A stretch of 38,111 nucleotides of DNA. Origin: Acidobacteriota bacterium. Lineage in GTDB: Bacteria; Acidobacteriota; Terriglobia; Bryobacterales; Bryobacteraceae. Where the stretch lies: NCBI GenBank assembly GCA_018268835.1, contig JAFDVU010000056.1:1-38111 (forward strand), in the 5' to 3' direction. The number at the start of each line of letters is the position of its first letter. Position 1 is the stretch's first letter. A program made the position numbers and the translations under genes. This document shows positions 16,561 to 23,546 of this stretch, one piece after another. The notes beneath the pieces are model-generated. The model did no database searches. It had not been told where the DNA came from and saw nothing but the letters and a program-made list of their open reading frames with translations.

Positions 16561-17127
16561 TCATGCCAGCTCCCGGTGGCGGAAGCAGGTGATTACGTGG
16601 TCGTTGACCATGCCGGTGGCCTGCATGAAGGCGTAGCAAATCGTCGAGCCCACGAAGCGGAAGCCGCGTTTGCGGAGGTCCTTGCTCATGGCGTCGGATT
16701 CGGCGGTGCGCGCGGGCACCTCCTTCATGCTGCCGCGGCGGTTCTGCAGCGGCTTGCCGCCGGTGAAGCTCCAGATGTAGCGGTCGAAGCTGCCGAATTC
16801 CTTCTGGACCGCGAGGAACGCGCGCGCGTTCTCCACCGCGGCGCGGACCTTGAGCCGGTTGCGCACGATCCCGGGGTTCTCCAGCAGCGCCGCGATTCTG
16901 GCTTCGTCGAAGCGCGCCACCTTGCGCGGGTCGAAGCCGGCGAACGCCTTGCGATACGCCGCGCGCTTTTTGAGAATGGTGGTCCAGCTCAGCCCCGCCT
17001 GCGCGCCTTCGAGGATGAGGAACTCGAACAGCACGCGGTCGTCGTGCACCGTCACGCCCCACTCGGTGTCGTGGTAGGCGATGTTGGGCTCGGCCGCGGC
17101 CCAGGCGCAGCGTTCCTTCACTGGCAC
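16561..17127 (-). CDS. tag: DNA-3-methyladenine glycosylase I
   Basis: 188 residues. Excises 3-methyladenine from alkylated DNA in base excision repair. Helix-hairpin-helix glycosylase features: RCAWA and YHDTEWGV near the N terminus (zinc Cys and His, plus the conserved EWG), LEGAQAGLSWTTILKKR, NPGIVRNRLKV, GFRFVGSTICYAFMQATGMVNDH and the terminal His/Cys zinc ligands in DHVITC. The listed start is a GTG; a second GTG two codons later (17119-17121) overlaps the upstream stop as GTGA and gives the more typical MKERCAW start. It overlaps the PDZ gene by up to 10 bases. Confidence 0.93.
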   Translation of the reverse strand: MPVKERCAWAAAEPNIAYHDTEWGVTVHDDRVLFEFLILEGAQAGLSWTTILKKRAAYRKAFAGFDPRKVARFDEARIAALLENPGIVRNRLKVRAAVENARAFLAVQKEFGSFDRYIWSFTGGKPLQNRRGSMKEVPARTAESDAMSKDLRKRGFRFVGSTICYAFMQATGMVNDHVITCFRHRELA

Positions 17128-18308
17128 TTCTCCGCGCGCAGCAGTTCCTTCTGCATGGAGAGCACCCAGCAGCCGGGATCCTTAATGTTTTCGAGCGTGA
17201 GCCCGTTCCACAATACGCCGGCCGGCATCCACTCGGCGGGGAGGGTCGCGCGCAACTCGGTCACCGTGCGGGTGACGATCTCGATCCGCTTCTCCGCGGG
17301 CAGGTAGCGCGCCTGCACACGCGCCGTGATGCCGGACCCGGCGCGCGGCACCACAACGCGGGTCTCCACGCGGATGCGCTCCTTGCCGCGCTGCACGGTC
17401 GCCACCGCGCCCTTCTCCTCGGTGAACTTTTCCATCAGCGCCTGGTAGTGTTTGGCGTTCTCGATCCTCCGCCCGTCGAGTTCGACGATGCGGTCGTTGA
17501 GCTTGAGCGGACCGTTGTACTTTTCGGGCAGGTAAGTGATGAGGACGCCGGGGCCGGGATCGTCGAGTTTGAAGCCGAAGCCGCCAAGATCGAGCGCCGC
17601 GCCGGAACCGCCGGGGATGCGCGTGGCCTCGAGCACGTCGTTGCGCTCGTTGGGATCGAACTTCGTCATCCGGATCCAGTAGCAGCGGGCGAACTCGGGC
17701 GAGTTGGTCTCGCAATCGATTTCCGGCGGCGGGATTTCGCGACGGTGCGTGGCCAGCCAGTCGATCACCGTGGACGCGGGGGCGCTGTTGGCGACCGCCC
17801 GGAATTCCAGGTTCATTTTGGCGAACTTGAGCTGCCGGGCGAGGTCCACGTCCGCCTCGCTGCCGAGCCACAGCACGGGCGCGAGGGTGAAGTTCACCGC
17901 CCAGACGCGGTTGGTATCGATGGCGGGCTTGGGCGACCCGCCCACGGCGACGCCCGCGGCCCACAGATCGGGCATGCGCGAGATGGTGTAAAAGACCAGG
18001 GCCGAATCGTTGCCGCGTCCGGCCACGTAGATGCGCGCCGGATCCACGGAGCCGGAGGCGATCGCCGCCTCCACCTGTTTGGCGAGCGCGAGCACGCGCT
18101 GATCCGGTCCGCTGCCGGCGGGGACTTCGGCGGCGATCACGCGCCACCCCGCTTCGCGGGTCATGTCCTGCCACTGCGCGGCGTCGGCGGCGTTCACCAG
18201 CGCGACCGCGGGCGCTTTCTGTGCCGGTTGCGCGGCCAGCACGCCGGCAAGCAGGCTAATTGTGACGCAGGCGCGAGCGAATCCGTTTGGCCAGTTTCTC
18301 GATGTCAT
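17118..18308 (-). CDS. Secreted protein with alpha/beta-hydrolase-like N-terminal half and PDZ domain
   Basis: 396 residues. N-terminal signal-like segment (ACVTISLLAGVLAAQPA). About 35-200 looks like an alpha/beta-hydrolase (VALVNAADAAQW, IYVAGRGNDSALVFYTIS, GVAVGGSPKP, VLWLGSEAD), but the nucleophile elbow reads GRGNDSA instead of GxSxG, so catalysis is doubtful. About 235-325 is a PDZ domain (GGFGFKLDDPGPGVLITYL, LKLNDRIVELDGRRIENAKH, VATVQRGKERIRVETRVVV). The last 70 residues are unassigned. It overlaps the small secreted gene upstream by 53 bases and tag downstream by 10, an operon whose logic is unclear. Confidence 0.75.
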   Translation of the reverse strand: MTSRNWPNGFARACVTISLLAGVLAAQPAQKAPAVALVNAADAAQWQDMTREAGWRVIAAEVPAGSGPDQRVLALAKQVEAAIASGSVDPARIYVAGRGNDSALVFYTISRMPDLWAAGVAVGGSPKPAIDTNRVWAVNFTLAPVLWLGSEADVDLARQLKFAKMNLEFRAVANSAPASTVIDWLATHRREIPPPEIDCETNSPEFARCYWIRMTKFDPNERNDVLEATRIPGGSGAALDLGGFGFKLDDPGPGVLITYLPEKYNGPLKLNDRIVELDGRRIENAKHYQALMEKFTEEKGAVATVQRGKERIRVETRVVVPRAGSGITARVQARYLPAEKRIEIVTRTVTELRATLPAEWMPAGVLWNGLTLENIKDPGCWVLSMQKELLRAEKCQ

Positions 18309-18570
18309 TGGTCTTCTTCAGGGTGGCCATGGAGAGGACGAAGCGGTCGTTCTTTTCCAGGTCGAGCTTGAGTTGCGTGGCGAGGTCGGCCAGTTCGGCC
18401 GCGTCCTTGAGGTTGGCCTCGTACTCCGCCTTGAGGATTTCGTCGCTCTGCAGTTTTCCGTTGGGAAGCCGCGTCTCCTCCGGGGGCTGTCCGCCGCGCT
18501 GCGGGACCGCCGGGACCATCAGCCCCGCGCCCAGCAGCAGGATGGCGCACCGCAGCATTGTTCGGTTCAT
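18256..18570 (-). CDS. Small secreted protein of unknown function
   Basis: 104 residues from the ATG at 18568-18570, which opens a signal peptide (MNRTMLRCAILLLGAGLM). The mature part is charged and helical (LKAEYEANLKDAAELADLA, LDLEKNDRFVLSMATLKK, ending RSRLRHN). Not recognised as a named family; similar short secreted helical proteins recur in acidobacteria. Its 3' end overlaps the PDZ gene start by 53 bases. Confidence 0.65.
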   Translation of the reverse strand: MNRTMLRCAILLLGAGLMVPAVPQRGGQPPEETRLPNGKLQSDEILKAEYEANLKDAAELADLATQLKLDLEKNDRFVLSMATLKKTNDIEKLAKRIRSRLRHN

Positions 18571-18629
18571 GGCAACTCCGGCGGGCCGTTGCGGCGGCGG
18601 CTTCGAGAGCCGCCTGCCCCATGGCCTGC

Positions 18630-18638
18630 TGTTATGAT
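18630..18638 (+). promoter_or_regulatory. Extended -10 promoter (TGTTATGAT) for the secreted protein at 18646
   Basis: TG-n-TATGAT forms an extended -10 element, ending 7 bases before the ATG at 18646. This predicts a leaderless or nearly leaderless mRNA and supports 18646 rather than the ATG at 18634, which lies inside the -10 box. Confidence 0.5.
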
Positions 18639-18645
18639 ATCGGAA

Positions 18646-19320
18646 ATGTTTGCGATCTTCGCCTGTCTGGCCGCGCTGATCGCGGGGCCGGAAGCGTGGT
18701 TCCAGGACGCGAAACTGCTGTACTCCGACGATTTCGCGCACGGCCTTTCCCGGTGGCGCGTGGAATTGGAAAAACCCGGCCGCGTGGAAGCGAAGGACGG
18801 CATCCTGATGTTAGACGTGCCGGCGGGCTGCACGGTTTGGTTCCGCCCGGAGTTGAAGGGGCCGGTCCGCATCGAGTACGAAGCGGTGATGATCCAGCGC
18901 GGCGGAGCCAACGATCGCGTGAGCGACCTCAACTGTTTCTGGATGGCGACCAACGTACGGCGCCGGGGCGGGCGCTTCGCCGAATACAACGACCTGCGCG
19001 CCTACTACGTGGGGCAGGGCGGCAACTGGAACAAGACCACGCGCTTCCGCCGCTACATCGGGGACAAGGAGGCGCGTCCGCTGCTGCCCGAGCACGACCT
19101 CTCCTCGCCGGACGTGCTGCTCCAGCCGAACGAGAGCCGGAAGGTCGAACTGGTGGCGTTCGGCGGTCATATTCAGTACATCAATAACGGCCGCGTGATT
19201 TTCGATGTTCACGATCCCCAGCCCTACACGCGCGGGCGCTTCGGTTTCCGCACCACGTACAGCCACGTCGAGTTGCGCCACTTCCGCGTGTACCGCATCG
19301 AACGCACTCCGCGGGAGTAG
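18646..19320 (+). CDS. Secreted beta-sandwich protein (DUF6250/concanavalin-like)
   Basis: 224 residues from the second in-frame ATG. Signal peptide MFAIFACLAALIAGPEA. The mature part (LYSDDFAHGLSRWRVELE, VWFRPELKGPVRIEYEAVM, DLNCFWMATN, GRVIFDVHDPQPYTRGRFGF, VELRHFRVYRIE) follows a jelly-roll pattern seen in DUF6250 and LamG/GH16-like glycan-binding modules; the family assignment is from pattern only. No catalytic motif was identified. It is followed 16 bases later by the M19 dipeptidase, which appears to have its own -10 box. Confidence 0.75.
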   Translation: MFAIFACLAALIAGPEAWFQDAKLLYSDDFAHGLSRWRVELEKPGRVEAKDGILMLDVPAGCTVWFRPELKGPVRIEYEAVMIQRGGANDRVSDLNCFWMATNVRRRGGRFAEYNDLRAYYVGQGGNWNKTTRFRRYIGDKEARPLLPEHDLSSPDVLLQPNESRKVELVAFGGHIQYINNGRVIFDVHDPQPYTRGRFGFRTTYSHVELRHFRVYRIERTPRE

Positions 19321-19322
19321 CC

Positions 19323-19328
19323 TACACT
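19323..19328 (+). promoter_or_regulatory. -10-like box (TACACT) before the M19 dipeptidase
   Basis: TACACT ends 8 bases before the ATG at 19337, the same geometry as the VWFA promoter. A weak GGGA lies between. No clear -35. Confidence 0.35.
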
Positions 19329-19336
19329 ACGGGAAT

Positions 19337-20503
19337 ATGCGGAAACGGATCGGGATACTTCTGGCGATGGCGGCGGTGTGCGGGTGCGCGCAGGACACGT
19401 ACCTGGAGCGGGCGCGGCGGCTGGCATCGGAGTATATCGGGATCGACAGCCACATCGATACCGCGCAGCGCGTGCTGATCGCCGGGGAGGACCTCACGCA
19501 GCGCACCGGGCGCGGGCACGTGGATCTGCCGCGGTTGCGCGAGGGCGGGGTACGGGCTCCGTTCTTCGCGCTGTGGGTGCCCACGTACTACAAGGGCGCC
19601 GAGGCGGTGCGGCGCACGCTGGACCTGCGCGAAGCGATGCAGCGCTTCGTCGAGGCGCATCCCGATCAGATCGAGTTCGCCGCCAGCGCCGCCGATATCG
19701 AGCGCGTGGCGCGCGCCGGGCGCATCGCGGCGTTCCTGACGATCGAGGGCGGGCACCAGATCGACGACGACCTGGCGGTGCTGCGCCAGTACCGGCGCAT
19801 GGGCATCATGGCGATGACCCTGACGCACTTCCGCAATACCGACTGGGCGGATTCCTCCACCGACAAGCCGGAGCACGACGGGCTCACCGACTTCGGCAAG
19901 GAAGTAGTGCGCGAGATGAACCGCATCGGGATGATCGTGGACGTGTCGCACGTGTCGGACAAGACGTTCCAGGACGCGCTGGCGGTCTCCTCCAAGCCGG
20001 TGATCGTCTCGCACTCCTCGTGCCGCGCGCTGTCCAACGTACCGCGCAATATGACCGACGACATGCTGCGCGCGCTGGCGAAGAACGGCGGGGTGGTGGG
20101 GATCAATTTCGGCGAGGGTTTCCTGAACCAGCAGGACGCCGACGCGCTGATGAAGGCGGTGAACTCGATCTCGTTCTCCAAGATGCCGGATTTGACCGGC
20201 AAGGCGCTGGACGATTACGCCGCCGAGGAGTTCCGGCGCGACACGACGGCGGTGCAGGTGCACGCGACGATCGACGACGCGGTGGCGCACATCGATCACG
20301 CGGTGAAGGTGGCGGGCATCGACCACGTGGGCATCGGCAGCGACTTTGACGGCATCAGCGGGCCGCCGAAGGGGCTGGAAGACATCTCCAGGGAAGTGCA
20401 ACTCGCCGCGGCGCTGCTCAAGAAGGGCTACAGCGACGGGGACGTGAAGAAGATCATGGGCGGAAACACGCTGCGGGTGATCCGCGAGGTGGTGGGGAAG
20501 TAG
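19337..20503 (+). CDS. Membrane dipeptidase, M19 family
   Basis: 388 residues. Signal peptide MRKRIGILLAMAAVCGC with a possible but imperfect lipobox. Zinc ligands of the amidohydrolase-fold renal dipeptidase family are present: GIDSHIDTAQ near the start of the barrel, the bridging Glu in LTIEGGHQI, His in VDVSHVSDK and HSSCRALSNVPRN, and the conserved GIGSDFDGI near residue 335. M19 enzymes hydrolyse dipeptides, including some D-amino-acid dipeptides and beta-lactams. Convergent with ctaD, with a hairpin between. Confidence 0.92.
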   Translation: MRKRIGILLAMAAVCGCAQDTYLERARRLASEYIGIDSHIDTAQRVLIAGEDLTQRTGRGHVDLPRLREGGVRAPFFALWVPTYYKGAEAVRRTLDLREAMQRFVEAHPDQIEFAASAADIERVARAGRIAAFLTIEGGHQIDDDLAVLRQYRRMGIMAMTLTHFRNTDWADSSTDKPEHDGLTDFGKEVVREMNRIGMIVDVSHVSDKTFQDALAVSSKPVIVSHSSCRALSNVPRNMTDDMLRALAKNGGVVGINFGEGFLNQQDADALMKAVNSISFSKMPDLTGKALDDYAAEEFRRDTTAVQVHATIDDAVAHIDHAVKVAGIDHVGIGSDFDGISGPPKGLEDISREVQLAAALLKKGYSDGDVKKIMGGNTLRVIREVVGK

Positions 20504-20527
20504 TCGGGCAACGGGTTCGATCCAAAG

Positions 20528-20544
20528 GTCGGCCGGAGGCCGAC
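20528..20544. terminator. Hairpin between convergent M19 and ctaD genes
   Basis: GTCGGCC (20528-20534) and GGCCGAC (20538-20544) form a perfect 7-bp stem with loop GGA; the plus strand continues GCTACTTTGTGTTTT. Lying between two stop codons 42 bases apart, it probably ends both transcripts. The core also looks like a recurrent acidobacterial intergenic palindrome. Confidence 0.6.
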
Positions 20545-20545
20545 G

Positions 20546-22231
20546 CTACTTTGTGTTTTGCGGCGTGAAATCGGTTGCGGCGCCGGGGACGCTGTAATCG
20601 TAGGGCCAGCGATACACCTGCGACGTCTCGGGCTGCCATTCGAGCGTGGTCGCGTCCCACGGGTTGGGTTCGGCCGGGCGGCCCTTGCGGATGCTGTGGA
20701 AGAAGTTGTAGACGAACAGCAACTGCGCGGCGCCGAGCAGGAAGGCGAGCAGGCTGATCCACACCTGGTGGCCGCGGACGCCGGCGAGAAAATCGTACTT
20801 CTCCCAGGAGTAGTAGCGGCGCGGCATGCCGGCGAGTCCGTCGAAGTGCATGAGCACGAAGATCAGGTAGAAGACCGGGAAGGTGAGCCAGAAGTGGATC
20901 CTGCCGAGGGTTTCGTCCATCATGCGGCCGAACATGCGCGGGTACCAGTAGTGCAGTGCGGCGAAAGTGGCCAGCAGGGTGACGCCGCCGATCATCAGGT
21001 GGAAGTGCCCGACCACGAAGTAGGTATCGTGAAGCTGGATGTCGCTGGTAGCGTTGCCGAGGAACATGCCGCCGAAGCCGCCGCTGCCGAACATCACCAG
21101 CGAGCCGATGGCGAACATCATGGGCAGGCGGAAGCGGATGGCGCCGCCCCACAGGCTGGCCAGCATGTTGACGCCGAGTACGGCCGAGGGGATGGTGATG
21201 GCCAGGGTGGCTAGAGAGAAGAGTTCGCCGGCATAGGGGCTCATGCCGCTGACGTACATGTGGTGGCCCCACACCATCAGGCTGAGCACCGCGATGGCGT
21301 AAAAGCAGTACACGTTGATGCGGTAGCCGAAGACCGGGCGGCGCGTGAACACGGGGAAGAGATCGAGCACGATGCCCCACGCGGGCATGGCCAGCACGTA
21401 GACTTCGGGGTGGCCGAGGAACCAGAACAGGTGCTGCCAGAGCAGCGGCGTGCCGCCGGTATTGGGCAGTAGTTTCTTGCCGAAGAAGAGGCCGGAGGGC
21501 AGGTAGAAGCTGGTGCCGAAGTGACGGTCGCAGAGCAGCAGGACGACGGCGGCGAAGAGCGCGGGGAAGGCCATGAGTCCGAGCGCGGAGGAGATGAGGT
21601 AGCTCCAGATGGTGAGCGGCATGCGGAACAGCGACATGCCTTGGGCGCGCTCTTCGAGGATGGTGGTGATGAAGTTGATGCCGCCCATGGTGAAGGAGAT
21701 GATGAACAGCGCCATGGCCACGATCCACAGGGTCTGGCCCCAGAGCGAACCGGGGACGGCGGTGCGCACGGCGCTGAGCGGCGGGTAGGCGGTCCAGCCG
21801 GCAGCGGGCGCGCCGCCATCGACGGCGAAGCTGGAGAGCAGCACGATGCACGCCGGCACCACGGTCCAGAAGGAGAGCATGTTGAGCACCGGGAAGGCCA
21901 TGTCGCGCGCGCCGATCTGGAGCGGGATGATGAAATTCGCGATGCCGCTGGCCAGGGCGAGCGAGATCACGAAGAAGATCATGACGGTGCCGTGCATGGT
22001 GACCAGCGAGAGGTAGAACTCGGGCTTCATGATGCCGCTCTGCATGGCGTGGGGGAAGAGCGCGCCGAGCAGCGGCCACTTCACGCCGGGCCAGGCCAGG
22101 TTCATGCGCATGAGCACCATGAAGGCGCCGCCGCAGAGCGCCATGAACATGGAGAGCACCAGGTACTGGATGCCGATGACCTTGTGGTCCAGGCTGAAGA
22201 GATAGCGGCGGACGAATCCGGGTTCAGCCAC
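20546..22231 (-). CDS. ctaD: Haem-copper oxidase subunit I (A-type), K-channel lysine missing
   Basis: 561 residues from a GTG start, about 12 membrane helices. Terminal oxidase subunit reducing O2 to water. Haem and copper ligands are all present: His80 (MHGTVM), CuB His274 with the cross-linked Tyr278 in GHPEVY, His323-His324 (WGHHMY), and haem ligands His409 and His411 (VVGHFH). D-channel residues Asp110 and Asn117 (GARDMAFPVLN) and Glu276 are kept. The K-channel segment reads IPSAVLGVNMLASLWGG where relatives have VPTGIKIFSW or IPSAVKAFNY, so Leu352 replaces the lysine. It overlaps ctaC by 8 bases. No subunit III is in the window. Confidence 0.93.
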   Translation of the reverse strand: MAEPGFVRRYLFSLDHKVIGIQYLVLSMFMALCGGAFMVLMRMNLAWPGVKWPLLGALFPHAMQSGIMKPEFYLSLVTMHGTVMIFFVISLALASGIANFIIPLQIGARDMAFPVLNMLSFWTVVPACIVLLSSFAVDGGAPAAGWTAYPPLSAVRTAVPGSLWGQTLWIVAMALFIISFTMGGINFITTILEERAQGMSLFRMPLTIWSYLISSALGLMAFPALFAAVVLLLCDRHFGTSFYLPSGLFFGKKLLPNTGGTPLLWQHLFWFLGHPEVYVLAMPAWGIVLDLFPVFTRRPVFGYRINVYCFYAIAVLSLMVWGHHMYVSGMSPYAGELFSLATLAITIPSAVLGVNMLASLWGGAIRFRLPMMFAIGSLVMFGSGGFGGMFLGNATSDIQLHDTYFVVGHFHLMIGGVTLLATFAALHYWYPRMFGRMMDETLGRIHFWLTFPVFYLIFVLMHFDGLAGMPRRYYSWEKYDFLAGVRGHQVWISLLAFLLGAAQLLFVYNFFHSIRKGRPAEPNPWDATTLEWQPETSQVYRWPYDYSVPGAATDFTPQNTK

Positions 22232-23036
22232 GGGACTGCTCCTCGAACCACTTGCGGAATTCCTCGGGACTCTGCACGATGAGGATGCCCTTCATTTCGT
22301 AGTGCCCGAAGCCGCAGAGCTGCGCGCAGGCGAGTTCGAAGCGGCCTTCGCGGGTGGGGGTAAACCAGAACTCGATGGTCATGCCGGGGACGGCGTCCTG
22401 CTTGACGCGGAAGTTGGGCAGGAAGAAGCTGTGCACCACGTCCTTGGCGCGCAGGCGGATTCTGACGGGGCGGCCGGCGACGGCGTGAAGGACGTTGAGG
22501 GCGACGATATCGTCGCGGCCACGCGGGTCGGCGGGATCGACGCCGACGGGATTATCGAGCGTGTAGAACTTCGGGTCGGTGCGGCCGAAGACGCCGTCGG
22601 GTCCGGCGTAGCGGACGTTCCAGGCGAATTGCTCGGCGGTGACCTCGATGGTGAGCGCGTTAGCGGGCGCGCTGCTGCCGAAGTATTGGGCCCATACGGG
22701 CAGGCCGACGGCGAGCACGCCGCCTTCGGCGACCAGCGCCATGAAGACGGCCGCGGCGAGCGACCAGCGGCGCTGGCTGCGTTCGGACACGGGGCGGAAG
22801 CCGGCGCGCTCGCGTCCTCCGAAGCGCCACAGCATGTAGCCCAGCGCGCCGTGGCAGACCACGATCAGGATTCCGGCGGTGAGCATGGTGAAGTGCAGCA
22901 TGCGGTCCACGCCGGCGCCGTGGTCACTGGCCAGGGCGGGGAGCCAGCGGCGGGAGAACGCGAGCATCACCACCGCGGCGGCGAGCAGCCAGACCGCGAG
23001 CGCGACCGCACGGCCGCCTTTATTGGCGTTCGTCAT
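22224..23036 (-). CDS. ctaC: Cytochrome c oxidase subunit II with CuA site
   Basis: 270 residues. Three hydrophobic segments (about 10-27, 50-70, 92-115) precede a cupredoxin domain. CuA ligands are His202 ([19 protein letters not shown]), Cys237, Cys241, His245 and Met248 in [12 protein letters not shown]; the usual Glu between the cysteines (CxELC) is Gln. The normal LExxWT motif that supplies the K-channel entry glutamate is degenerate here ([10 protein letters not shown]). No fused cytochrome c domain; the separate pentaheme cytochrome upstream may deliver electrons. It overlaps both neighbours (17 and 8 bases). Confidence 0.92.
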   Translation of the reverse strand: MTNANKGGRAVALAVWLLAAAVVMLAFSRRWLPALASDHGAGVDRMLHFTMLTAGILIVVCHGALGYMLWRFGGRERAGFRPVSERSQRRWSLAAAVFMALVAEGGVLAVGLPVWAQYFGSSAPANALTIEVTAEQFAWNVRYAGPDGVFGRTDPKFYTLDNPVGVDPADPRGRDDIVALNVLHAVAGRPVRIRLRAKDVVHSFFLPNFRVKQDAVPGMTIEFWFTPTREGRFELACAQLCGFGHYEMKGILIVQSPEEFRKWFEEQSRG

Positions 23037-23508
23037 GGCAGTAGGTGCAATCGAGTCCGGCCTTCTTCACGCGGTGGCACTCCATGCATCCGCCCATCGA
23101 AATATTGCCTTCGCGGGCGAGTTGCACGCGCTGCGCCACGGGGCCGTGGCACTCCTCGCACTTGTTCCCGGCGGTCAAGTGCGTGCGGTGGCTGAAGTTG
23201 ACGTAGCTCGGAATTTCGTAGACGCGGACCCAGGGGAGTTCGCGGCCGTTCCTGGCGAAGGCGGCGAGTTTCTGGATGGCGGGGCTGTCGGTCTTGATGG
23301 CGCTGTGGCACTGCATGCAGACCGGGGGTGCGGCGATGCGCATGGTCTCGCCCGGGTCGGGGTTGGGATGGCACATCTTGCACTGCAGCTTGAGATCGCC
23401 GGCGTGGGTTTTGTGGCTGAACGGGATGGGCTGCGCGGGCGCGACCGGAGGCGCGGTTTGGGCGCCGCACGCGGCGGCAAAGACGAGGAGGGCGAGAAAC
23501 GTGCGCAA
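23020..23508 (-). CDS. Secreted pentaheme cytochrome c (class III/c7-like)
   Basis: 162 residues with a signal peptide ([17 protein letters not shown]). Five haem-binding CxxCH motifs at about 43-47 (CKMCH), 64-68 (CMQCH), 117-121 (CEECH), 141-145 (CMECH) and 154-158 (CTYCH). FSHKTH and FSHRTH supply the distal histidines typical of bis-His c3/c7 cytochromes. It is the first gene of the unit with oxidase subunits II and I and overlaps ctaC by 17 bases. By context it probably passes electrons to the CuA site; a separate role is possible. Confidence 0.9.
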   Translation of the reverse strand: MRTFLALLVFAAACGAQTAPPVAPAQPIPFSHKTHAGDLKLQCKMCHPNPDPGETMRIAAPPVCMQCHSAIKTDSPAIQKLAAFARNGRELPWVRVYEIPSYVNFSHRTHLTAGNKCEECHGPVAQRVQLAREGNISMGGCMECHRVKKAGLDCTYCHDERQ

Positions 23509-23546
23509 ACCACGATGTTATCAAAGGCGGTTCGGACGCTCCGACC

